64,000 nt of DNA. Origin: Thermopetrobacter sp964430935 (lineage in GTDB: Bacteria; Pseudomonadota; Alphaproteobacteria; Rhizobiales; Aestuariivirgaceae). Positions 46,556 through 54,047 of the stretch are shown piece after piece. Under the pieces are notes generated by a model. The model was not told the origin of the DNA. It ran no database searches and worked only from the letters and a program-made list of their open reading frames with translations. The first letter of the stretch is position 1. Every line of letters starts with the position of its first letter. The stretch covers positions 1 through 64,000 of the forward strand of contig CAYSHK010000082.1 of NCBI GenBank assembly GCA_964430935.1, read 5' to 3'. A program made the translations under genes and the position numbers.

Positions 46556-47353
46556 ATGACAGGTCCGGACAACAGCCCTCTCCTGGAATTGCGCGATGCC
46601 GGCGTGCGCGCCCCCGACGGGCGCTGGCTCATCCGGCACGTGAGCCTTTCGGTGCGTCGCGGGGAGATCGTGACGCTCATCGGCCCCAATGGCGGAGGCA
46701 AGACCACGACGATCCGCGCCGCGCTCGGCATCCTGCCGCTGGCGGAGGGGGAGGTGCGCCGCCAGCCGGGCCTGCGCGTGGGCTACGTGCCCCAGAAGCT
46801 GGCGCTGGACCCCGCCCTGCCGATGACCGTTTCGCGCTTCATGCGCCTGACCTGCCCCGCCACGGACGAGGACGTCGGACGGGCGCTCGAGGAGACCGGC
46901 GTCCACGCCCGCATGAACGCGCAGGTGGCCGGCCTTTCCGGCGGTGAACTGCAACGGGTCCTGATCGCCCGCGCGATCCTGAGAAAGCCGGACCTTCTGG
47001 TGCTCGACGAGCCGGTCCAGGGCGTGGACTTCGCGGGCGAGGCGGCACTCTACGAACTCATCGGACGCATACGCCGGAGGCTGGGCTGCGGCGTGCTTCT
47101 CGTCTCGCACGATCTGCATTTCGTGATGGCCGGAACCGACCGGGTGGTATGCATCAACGGCCACGTCTGCTGCTCCGGCCATCCGCACGCGGTGACGAAG
47201 ACACCCGAATACGCCGAACTTTTCGGGCCGGCGGCACTGGAGCGGCTCGCCGCCTACACCCATCATCACGACCACGTTCACGCACCCGACGGCCATATCT
47301 GCGGAACCGGGGACTGCGGCTGCGGGGAAGCGGAAGGGGAGCGCGACGGATGA
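46556..47353 (+). CDS. znuC: zinc ABC transporter ATP-binding protein
   Basis: A 265-residue ATPase. Walker A is GPNGGGKTTTIRAALG, the signature LSGGELQRVLIARAIL, Walker B LLVLDEPVQGVDF, with the switch histidine in LLVSHDLHFV. The C-terminal 30 residues (THHHDHVHAPDGHICGTGDC and beyond) are histidine/cysteine-rich and may bind zinc for feedback control, as in ZnuC proteins. Its stop overlaps the start of znuB by four bases. The start at 46556 is the ATG closest to the divergent promoter. Confidence 0.95.
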   Translation: MTGPDNSPLLELRDAGVRAPDGRWLIRHVSLSVRRGEIVTLIGPNGGGKTTTIRAALGILPLAEGEVRRQPGLRVGYVPQKLALDPALPMTVSRFMRLTCPATDEDVGRALEETGVHARMNAQVAGLSGGELQRVLIARAILRKPDLLVLDEPVQGVDFAGEAALYELIGRIRRRLGCGVLLVSHDLHFVMAGTDRVVCINGHVCCSGHPHAVTKTPEYAELFGPAALERLAAYTHHHDHVHAPDGHICGTGDCGCGEAEGERDG

Positions 47354-48150
47354 TGCCGGACCCCTTCATCCTCCGCGCCCTCGCCGCCGGTCTCGCCGCC
47401 GCGCTCATGGCCGGTCCCCTCGGCAGTTTCATCGTCTGGCGGCGCATGTCCTACTTCGGGGACGCGCTGGCCCATTCCGCGCTGCTCGGCGTGGCACTGG
47501 CCCTGCTGCTCGACATCTCCGTGACCGCGGGCGTGCTGGCGGTGGCCATGGCGGTGGCCGTGGCGGTGAACCTCCCGACCGGCGTGCGGCGCCTGCCCCC
47601 GGACGCCCTTCTGGGCATATTCGCGCATGGCGCCCTGGCCGCCGGCCTGCTCCTGACCTCGCTGCTCATCCGGCCCGGCTTCGACCTCATGTCCCTGCTG
47701 TTCGGCGACATCCTCGCCGTGACCACCACGGACCTGCTTCTGCTGGTTCCCGGGGCCCTGGCCGTCATCGCGGCCCTGGCCTCCATCTGGCGCCCCCTTC
47801 TGGCCGCCGCCGTCTCGGAGGAGATCGCGATCGCCGAAGGCATGAACCCGCGCCGCGCCGAACTCGCCCATACGCTTCTTCTGGCCGCCGCGCTGGCGCT
47901 GGCCATGAAGATCACCGGCGTTCTGCTCTTCACCTCGCTTCTGATCATACCCGCGGCGGCGGCACGGGCCTTCGCCCGATCGCCGGAGGCCATGGCCGGG
48001 CTTGCCGTGATCGTGGGCATGGTCTCCGTCTCGGGCGGTCTGTGGATCTCCTGGACGTTCGACGCCCCTTCCGGGCCGGCCATGGTCAGCACGGCCTTCT
48101 GCCTGTTCGCCGTTTTTCATATCGCGGCAAGCATGCCGCGTTTCCGCTGA
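47350..48150 (+). CDS. znuB: zinc ABC transporter permease
   Basis: A 266-residue inner-membrane permease of the ABC-3 family with about seven to eight hydrophobic helices. Recognisable segments are GPLGSFIVWRRMSYFGDALA, HSALLGVALALLLDISV, SLLFGDILAVTTTDLLLL, EEIAIAEGMNPRRAELAHTL and LLFTSLLIIPAAAARAFA. It forms the channel through which ZnuA delivers zinc. The ATG at 47350 overlaps the znuC stop. znuB ends 83 bases before the second oxidoreductase cluster. Confidence 0.95.
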   Translation: MMPDPFILRALAAGLAAALMAGPLGSFIVWRRMSYFGDALAHSALLGVALALLLDISVTAGVLAVAMAVAVAVNLPTGVRRLPPDALLGIFAHGALAAGLLLTSLLIRPGFDLMSLLFGDILAVTTTDLLLLVPGALAVIAALASIWRPLLAAAVSEEIAIAEGMNPRRAELAHTLLLAAALALAMKITGVLLFTSLLIIPAAAARAFARSPEAMAGLAVIVGMVSVSGGLWISWTFDAPSGPAMVSTAFCLFAVFHIAASMPRFR

Positions 48151-48233
48151 CCATATTTGACCGAGGACAAGGCACGGGGCCGTCCGTATGGCAGCATGCG
48201 GACACGTCCGATCTCATCTCCGGGAGTTCTCCC

Positions 48234-49964
48234 ATGTCGCAGACTTCCCTGAAGAGCGTTTCCTTCGCCATTTCGGGCTCCGGCGGAGCCGGCGTCATGA
48301 CGGCCGGGGAGATCCTTCTCATGGCCGCCGCCAAGGCGGGATACTACGGCCTCCAGACCCGTTCCGTGGGACCGCAGATCCGGGGCGGGGAGGCGGCCAG
48401 CCTGATGCGCCTGGCCACCTTTCCCGTCCATGTCCATGCCGATGCCTTCCATGTCCTTCTGGCGGTGGACTGGCTCAATTTCGACCGCTTCTCCGGCGAG
48501 ATCGACCTGGCCGACGGAGCCGTCGTCATCACCGACGAGAAAAGCGGCGAGCTGCCGGAAAAGGTCGCGCGCACGGCATCCGACGTGATCCGGCTGCCCT
48601 TCCACGATCTGCTGAAGAAGACGGGGGGACGGGTCAACATGCTGGCCGTGGGCGTCATCGGCAATCTCGTCGGCCTGCCCGAGGAGGACCTGGCCGACGC
48701 CATCTCGCGCCGCTTCGCCTCCAAGGGGAACGCAGTGGTCGAACTTTCGGTGTCCACCATGCGGACCGGCTACGCGGAAGGGGAGAAGCTGCGCGAATTC
48801 GAGCAGCGGCTCGCTCCCGCCGAACCGCGGGACGGTGAACGCTGGATCATCAACGGCAACGAGGCGGCGGGCCTGGGCGCCCTCACCGCCGGCGTGAAAT
48901 TCGCCGCCGCCTATCCCATAACGCCGGCGACCGAGATTCTCGAATGGCTTTCCCCCGCCCTTTCGGGCTCCGGCGGCATGCTGATCCAGGCGGAGGACGA
49001 GCTGGCCTCGATCAACATGATCATCGGAGCGTCCTTCGGCGGCGCGCCCGCCCTCACGGCCACCTCGGGGCCGGGACTGGCCCTCATGGCCGAAGGGCTG
49101 GGACTGGCCGCGGCGGCGGAGATTCCCGTCACGGTCATCGACGTGCAGCGGGGCGGCCCCTCCACCGGCATTCCCACGAAGTCGGAGCAGACCGATCTCA
49201 ACATCGCGCTGTGCGGCATGCACGGGGAGGCTCCCCATCTGGTGCTCGCCGCGACCTCCGTCGCCGACTGCATCCGGACGACCGCATGGGCCGTGCACCT
49301 TTCGGAACGGCTCCAGGCGCCGGCCATCATGCTCTCCGATCAGATGATGGGGCAGATGAAGACCATCATGCCGCGTCCGGAACTGCCCGGGCTGAAAGCG
49401 GAACGCGAGACCGTGGCTTCATGTCCGGAAGGGGGCTATGCCCGCTACGCGCTCACCGGATCCGGAGTTTCGCCCATGGCCCTGCCCGGCGCGCCCGGAT
49501 GCATGTACACCGCCGACGGACTGGAGCACGACGAAAGGGCCGTTCCCTCCACGCGCGTGGAGGACCATGCCGCGCAGCTCGCGAAACGGTACCGGAAGCT
49601 TGCCGACTTCGACTACGGCCCCGACTGGGCGGACATCTCCGGCGAAGCGCCGCTCGCCGTCATCACCTGGGGATCCACGGCCGGAGCCGTCCGGGAGGCG
49701 GCCCGCGAGGCTGCCGGGGAGGGCCTGGCCGTGAAGACGATCGTCATCCGCCTGCTGTCGCCGCCGCAGAAGGAACGGCTGGAAGCTGCGCTCGAAGGCG
49801 TGCGGACGCTTCTCGTCGTCGAGAATTCCTTCTCCGGCCAGTTCGAACGCTATCTGCGTTCCTTCTTCGAGCTGCCGGAGGAAGTCCGCAGCCATCGCCA
49901 TCCGGGACCGCGTCCGGTAACGGCCCGCGAGATTCTGGAGGCCATCAGGGAGGCCGCGTCATGA
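48234..49964 (+). CDS. korA: 2-oxoacid:acceptor oxidoreductase, fused gamma-alpha subunit
   Basis: A 576-residue subunit in which the gamma domain (residues 1-190, VSFAISGSGGAGVMTAGEIL, RSVGPQIRGGEAASLMRLA) is fused to the alpha domain (from about 200: WIINGNEAAGLGALTAGVKF, AAYPITPATEILEWLSPAL, QAEDELASINMIIGASFGG, DVQRGGPSTGIPTKSEQTDL). This two-subunit layout (KorA with KorB) is that of 2-oxoglutarate:ferredoxin oxidoreductases of Hydrogenobacter, mycobacteria and some proteobacteria, often more oxygen-tolerant. The RGGPSTG motif fits 2-oxoglutarate. GGGAG precedes the ATG at 48234. The beta gene overlaps its stop by four bases. Confidence 0.93.
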   Translation: MSQTSLKSVSFAISGSGGAGVMTAGEILLMAAAKAGYYGLQTRSVGPQIRGGEAASLMRLATFPVHVHADAFHVLLAVDWLNFDRFSGEIDLADGAVVITDEKSGELPEKVARTASDVIRLPFHDLLKKTGGRVNMLAVGVIGNLVGLPEEDLADAISRRFASKGNAVVELSVSTMRTGYAEGEKLREFEQRLAPAEPRDGERWIINGNEAAGLGALTAGVKFAAAYPITPATEILEWLSPALSGSGGMLIQAEDELASINMIIGASFGGAPALTATSGPGLALMAEGLGLAAAAEIPVTVIDVQRGGPSTGIPTKSEQTDLNIALCGMHGEAPHLVLAATSVADCIRTTAWAVHLSERLQAPAIMLSDQMMGQMKTIMPRPELPGLKAERETVASCPEGGYARYALTGSGVSPMALPGAPGCMYTADGLEHDERAVPSTRVEDHAAQLAKRYRKLADFDYGPDWADISGEAPLAVITWGSTAGAVREAAREAAGEGLAVKTIVIRLLSPPQKERLEAALEGVRTLLVVENSFSGQFERYLRSFFELPEEVRSHRHPGPRPVTAREILEAIREAAS

Positions 49965-50785
49965 CGGAGCAGATCAGAAAACCCGCCGACTACAAGAGCG
50001 CGATCAAGCCGATCTGGTGCCCCGGCTGCGGCGATTACGGCGTGCTGTCGGCCGTCACCAAGGCTTTCGCGAAACTTCAGCTGGCACCGGAGGACACCGC
50101 GGTCGTTTCCGGCATCGGGTGCGCCGCACGCATCCCCGCCTACATCAACGCCTACGGATTCCACGGTCTGCACGGACGGGCCCTGCCCATCGCCACGGGG
50201 CTGAAGCTGTCCCGTCCCGACCTGACGGTGCTGGCCATGGGTGGCGACGGAGACATGTACTCCATCGGCGGAAACCATTTCCTGCATGCCTGCCGCCGCA
50301 ACGTGGACATCACGCTGCTGGTCATGGACAACCGCATCTACGGCATGACCAAGGGACAGCCATCGCCGACCACGGAGCCGGACTTCCCCACCCATCTCTA
50401 TCCGGACGGCACGCATCTGCAGCCGCTCAACGCCCTGGCCATCGCGCTGGTGGCCGGAGCCAACTTCGTGGCCCGCACCTTCTCCGGAGACCCCAACGGA
50501 CTGGCCGAAGATATCGCCATGGCCATAAATCATCCCGGTTTTTCCGTCATAGAGATACTGAGTCCCTGCGTCACCTTCCGCCCGGAGCAGCGGGAATGGA
50601 AACACGAGGTCCAGCGCAACGTGCTCACGCCCGCGGCCTCCGTCGCCGAGGCCCTCCAGGTGGTCACCACGGGACCGGAACTGGCCACCGGCGTGATATG
50701 GAAGGGAGATCGCCCGCCCTACGAGGGACCGGGAGAGGAGGCGGGCATCGCGCTCGACCGACTGCTGGAAGGATTCGCGGCATGA
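49961..50785 (+). CDS. korB: 2-oxoacid:acceptor oxidoreductase beta subunit
   Basis: A 274-residue TPP-binding beta subunit. Motifs are PIWCPGCGDYGVLSAVTKA, SGIGCAARIPAYINAYGFHG, GGDGDMYSIGGNHFLHACRR with the Mg/TPP signature, and DNRIYGMTKGQPSPTT. Together with the preceding fused subunit it makes a complete two-subunit oxidoreductase with a [4Fe-4S] cluster. It is start-stop overlapped on both sides (korA and the ferritin-like gene), so all three are translated as a unit. Confidence 0.94.
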   Translation: MTEQIRKPADYKSAIKPIWCPGCGDYGVLSAVTKAFAKLQLAPEDTAVVSGIGCAARIPAYINAYGFHGLHGRALPIATGLKLSRPDLTVLAMGGDGDMYSIGGNHFLHACRRNVDITLLVMDNRIYGMTKGQPSPTTEPDFPTHLYPDGTHLQPLNALAIALVAGANFVARTFSGDPNGLAEDIAMAINHPGFSVIEILSPCVTFRPEQREWKHEVQRNVLTPAASVAEALQVVTTGPELATGVIWKGDRPPYEGPGEEAGIALDRLLEGFAA

Positions 50786-51318
50786 CGGAACGCATCGAAC
50801 AGACCCCGCCGCACATCGACAACATGCAGGACCTGCTCACGGCCGCCTATCTCGTGGAGGAGGAGGCTGGCAGCTGCCTGGAGTCCCTCGCCGAGCAGAT
50901 GGAGGTCCACAACAATCCGGAGACGGCGGCTCTGTTCCGCCGCATGGCCTCCATGCGCAAGGAGCACGCCGCCGCCATATACGCCTCCATGGAACCGGAA
51001 TGGCGGAAGGAGATCTACACGCGCAATCTGCGCTGGCTGGGCGAAAGCTGTCCCGGCGCCGTGGACATCACACGCGCGCACTACCTGATGCGTCCGTGGC
51101 ACGGGCTGCGGATCGCCCTCGCCGCCAAACGGCGGATCCACGACTTCCTCGAGGCCATCGCGCACATGGCGCAGGACGAGAAGGTACGCGAGCGGGCGGT
51201 GGAGCTGAAGGCCGAAGTCGCCGCCCACGTCCGGGCCGTGGAAGAGGAGCTGGCCCGCACTCCGGAACCCGAGGAGCACTGGGATCACGACGACGATCCG
51301 CCCGTGCTCCAGGAATAG
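50782..51318 (+). CDS. ferritin-like di-iron domain protein
   Basis: A 178-residue, mostly helical protein resembling the ferritin/rubrerythrin fold: AAYLVEEEAGSCLESLAEQM followed by FRRMASMRKEHAAAIYASM gives the E...ExxH half of a di-iron site, and RIHDFLEAIAHMAQDEKVRE with VRAVEEELART may supply the second half. The tail EEHWDHDDDPPVLQE is acidic. Function is unknown; a peroxide-scavenging or iron-handling partner protecting the oxygen-sensitive oxidoreductase is plausible because the gene overlaps the korB stop (ATGA). No rubredoxin domain is present, so it is not a classical rubrerythrin. Confidence 0.72.
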   Translation: MTERIEQTPPHIDNMQDLLTAAYLVEEEAGSCLESLAEQMEVHNNPETAALFRRMASMRKEHAAAIYASMEPEWRKEIYTRNLRWLGESCPGAVDITRAHYLMRPWHGLRIALAAKRRIHDFLEAIAHMAQDEKVRERAVELKAEVAAHVRAVEEELARTPEPEEHWDHDDDPPVLQE

Positions 51319-51369
51319 GGAGCGCGGGATCTTCTCCGCAGGCGCATGCGGCCCGATGCGCGAACGGCC

Positions 51370-53472
51370 CTACGTACCGGCCCTTCCAACCATCTTCAGG
51401 CCGAAGGCATAGACGAGCGCCACGTCCTTCAGATGGTCGAAACGGCCCGGCTTGCCCGCATGGCCCGCTCCCATGTCCGTCTTCAGCAGCAGGGGGTTGT
51501 CGTCGCGTTTCCGCTCGCGCAGCCTCGCCACCCATTTCGCGGGTTCCCAGTAGGTCACGCGCGGATCCGTCAGGCCGGCGACGGCGAATATCGCCGGATA
51601 TTCCTGCTCCCTGACGTTGTCGTAGGGGCTGTAGCTGGCGATGTTCAGATAGTCCGTCTTGCTCTCGATGGGATTGCCCCATTCCGGCCACTCCGGCGGA
51701 GTGAGCGGCAGAGAGGGATCCAGCATCGTGGCCAGCACGTCCACGAAGGGCACCTCCGCGATCACGGCGCGGAACAGTTCGGGTGCCATGTTGGCCACCG
51801 CCCCCATCAGCATGCCGCCCGCGGAGCCGCCCTGGGCGACGATGTTTCCCGCCGTCGTGTAGCCCTCCTCCGCGAGATGCTCGGCCACGGAAATGAAGTC
51901 GCGGAAGGTGTTCACCTTGTGCTCCCGCTTGCCCATCCGGTACCAGCGGTATCCCTTGTCCTTCCCCCCGCGCACGTGGGCGATGGCGTAGATGACGCCG
52001 CGGTCCACGAGCGAAAGGCGTGCGGTGGAGAAGGCCGCGGGGATGGTGATGCCGTACGCGCCGTAGCCGTAGAGCCACAGGGGGGCCGATCCGTCCATGG
52101 GGGTGTCCCTGTGCCACAGCAGGGTGACCGGTATCCTCTCGCCGTCGTGGGCGGGCGCGAAGATGCGCCGGGTCACGTAGTCCTCCGGATCGTGGCCGGA
52201 TGGCACCTCCTGCTCCTTGCGCAGGATACGCTCGCGGGTCGTCATGTCGTAGTCGCAGGTGCGCTGCGGCGTGGTCATGGAGGAATAGGTGAAGCGCAGC
52301 AGCGTGGTGTCGAAGTCCAGCGACGCGGCGGACAGTCCGAGGGAATAGGCGTCCTCGGAAAAGGCGATCTCGTGCTCCCTGCCCGTGTGCAGGTCGGTGA
52401 CCACGATGGCCGGCAGGCCGTTCTCGCGCTCCAGTCTGGCCATGTGCCCGGACGTCACCATGTGGGAAAGGATCAACCGTCCCTCGCGATGGGCCACGAG
52501 ATCCCGCCAATGCTCGCGCCCCGGCGTCTCCACCGCCGTCATGGCGATGCGGAAGTCCTCCGCCCCGCCGGCGTTGGTGCGGATGTACAGCGTGCCGTGC
52601 GCCTCCTCCACGTCGTATTCGACTCCCGGATCCCTCGGCGCGACGAGCATCGGTTCCGCCATGGGATCGTCCGCGGGGATCAGACGGATCTCCGACGTCT
52701 CGTGGTCGTGCGCGTCGATCAGAACGAAACGCCGCGACGTCGTCCTGCCGATGGAGACGAAGAAGCCCGGATCCTCCTCCTCGTAGACCAGGACGTCCCC
52801 GGCCGGATCCGTGCCCAGCCGGTGTCTGTAGACCTTCGAGGGCCTGTGGTTGTCGTCCAGGCGCACGTAGAACAGATGCCGGCCGTCCTCGGCCCAGACC
52901 ACGGATCCCCCGGTATCGCGGATCACCGTGCCGGTGTCCTCGCCGCTTTCGAGATCGCGGATGTGGAGATCGTAGTATTCGGAGCCCCGCAGGTCGGCGC
53001 TCCAGGCCAGCCACCGGTGATCCGGAGAATGCTCGGCCGCGCCAAGGCGGAAGAAGTCGTGCCCGCGCGCCTCCCGTTCGGCGTCGAGCAGCACGGTCTC
53101 CTCCCCCCCGTCCCGCGGCAGGCGCACCACGCGCGGGTGCTGGGCCCCCTCCACGTAGCGGAAGGCATAGGCCCACGGGCCGTCGGTCACGGGCACGGAG
53201 CTGTCGTCCTCCCTGATCCGCCCCTTCATCTCCGCGAACAGCTTCCGGCGCAGCTCGGCGGTATCCGCCATCTGCGCCTCCTGCCAGGCGTTCTCCGCTT
53301 CCAGATAGGCCCGGATGTCCGCCGGCAGGGCGTCGGGATCCTTCATGACCTCCCGCCAGTTTTCGGCGCGCAGCCATGCATAGTCGTCGATGCGCTCGAT
53401 GCCGTGATGGACGGTCTTCACCGGGCGCTTCTCGGCCCGGGGCGGGCGAAGGTCGCTCATGTCGTCACTCAC
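51370..53472 (-). CDS. ptrB: prolyl oligopeptidase family protease, oligopeptidase B
   Basis: A 700-residue S9A serine peptidase that cleaves short peptides after basic residues. The N-terminal beta-propeller region covers roughly residues 70-420; the catalytic domain has LWLYGYGAYGITIPAAFS, IAHVRGGKDKGYRWY, and the nucleophile elbow GGSAGGMLMGAVANMAPEL with Ser at about 550; near the C-terminus DMGAGHAGKPGRF supplies the catalytic His. No signal peptide is visible, so it is cytoplasmic. Its start overlaps the msrB stop by four bases. Confidence 0.93.
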   Translation of the reverse strand: MSDDMSDLRPPRAEKRPVKTVHHGIERIDDYAWLRAENWREVMKDPDALPADIRAYLEAENAWQEAQMADTAELRRKLFAEMKGRIREDDSSVPVTDGPWAYAFRYVEGAQHPRVVRLPRDGGEETVLLDAEREARGHDFFRLGAAEHSPDHRWLAWSADLRGSEYYDLHIRDLESGEDTGTVIRDTGGSVVWAEDGRHLFYVRLDDNHRPSKVYRHRLGTDPAGDVLVYEEEDPGFFVSIGRTTSRRFVLIDAHDHETSEIRLIPADDPMAEPMLVAPRDPGVEYDVEEAHGTLYIRTNAGGAEDFRIAMTAVETPGREHWRDLVAHREGRLILSHMVTSGHMARLERENGLPAIVVTDLHTGREHEIAFSEDAYSLGLSAASLDFDTTLLRFTYSSMTTPQRTCDYDMTTRERILRKEQEVPSGHDPEDYVTRRIFAPAHDGERIPVTLLWHRDTPMDGSAPLWLYGYGAYGITIPAAFSTARLSLVDRGVIYAIAHVRGGKDKGYRWYRMGKREHKVNTFRDFISVAEHLAEEGYTTAGNIVAQGGSAGGMLMGAVANMAPELFRAVIAEVPFVDVLATMLDPSLPLTPPEWPEWGNPIESKTDYLNIASYSPYDNVREQEYPAIFAVAGLTDPRVTYWEPAKWVARLRERKRDDNPLLLKTDMGAGHAGKPGRFDHLKDVALVYAFGLKMVGRAGT

Positions 53473-53864
53473 CTTTCGTCGGCGGTCTCATCCGGTCGGA
53501 AGTCCAGGGCGAGGCCGTTTATGCAGAAGCGCAGTCCCGTGGGGCGCGGGCCGTCCGGGAACACGTGTCCGAGATGGGCGTCGCAGGACGCGCAGCGGAC
53601 CTCGATGCGCCGCATGCCATGGGAGAGATCCTCCAGCTCCTTCAACGCGCCTTCCGAATGCGGCCTGAAGAAACTCGGCCAGCCGGAACCGGAATCGTAC
53701 TTGGAATCGGAGGAGAAAAGCGGCGCGCCGCAGACCACGCAATGATACGTTCCCCGCCGCTTCTCCGCGTTGTAGGGGTGGGAGAAGGGAGGCTCGGTTC
53801 CGCACAGCTGCGTGACCCGGTACTGCTCCTCCGTGAGTTTTCTGCGAATCCCATCGTCGGCCAT
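53469..53864 (-). CDS. msrB: peptide-methionine (R)-S-oxide reductase
   Basis: A 131-residue enzyme that repairs the R epimer of methionine sulfoxide in proteins. Features are LTEEQYRVTQLCGTEPPFSH, the zinc-binding CVVC and CASC pairs, SGSGWPSFFRP, GHVFPDGPRPTGLRFCING, where the last cysteine is catalytic. The sequence ends close after it, as usual. It belongs to the oxidative-stress repair set with sodB and gshA, and is coupled to ptrB by a four-base overlap. Confidence 0.96.
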   Translation of the reverse strand: MADDGIRRKLTEEQYRVTQLCGTEPPFSHPYNAEKRRGTYHCVVCGAPLFSSDSKYDSGSGWPSFFRPHSEGALKELEDLSHGMRRIEVRCASCDAHLGHVFPDGPRPTGLRFCINGLALDFRPDETADER

Positions 53865-54047
53865 GCGTCGAGCATACCGCGAGCCCCGCGCAAGGCAAAC
53901 CGTTTATCCACCATGCAGGGAACACGCGGCACGGGCATGGCCTTAAGTCATTTTTCACCACCTTGCTGCTAGGCTGCGCGCGGAAAGGGCGAGGCACGGG
54001 GAAAGGGAACACGGGAGGGGCTCCATCGCGGCAACCAAGCGGGGCTG

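Noticed and set aside
51823..51825. Abnormal nucleophile elbow in oligopeptidase B
   Set aside because: GGSAGG is an acceptable variant of the family motif; the catalytic serine and histidine are present.
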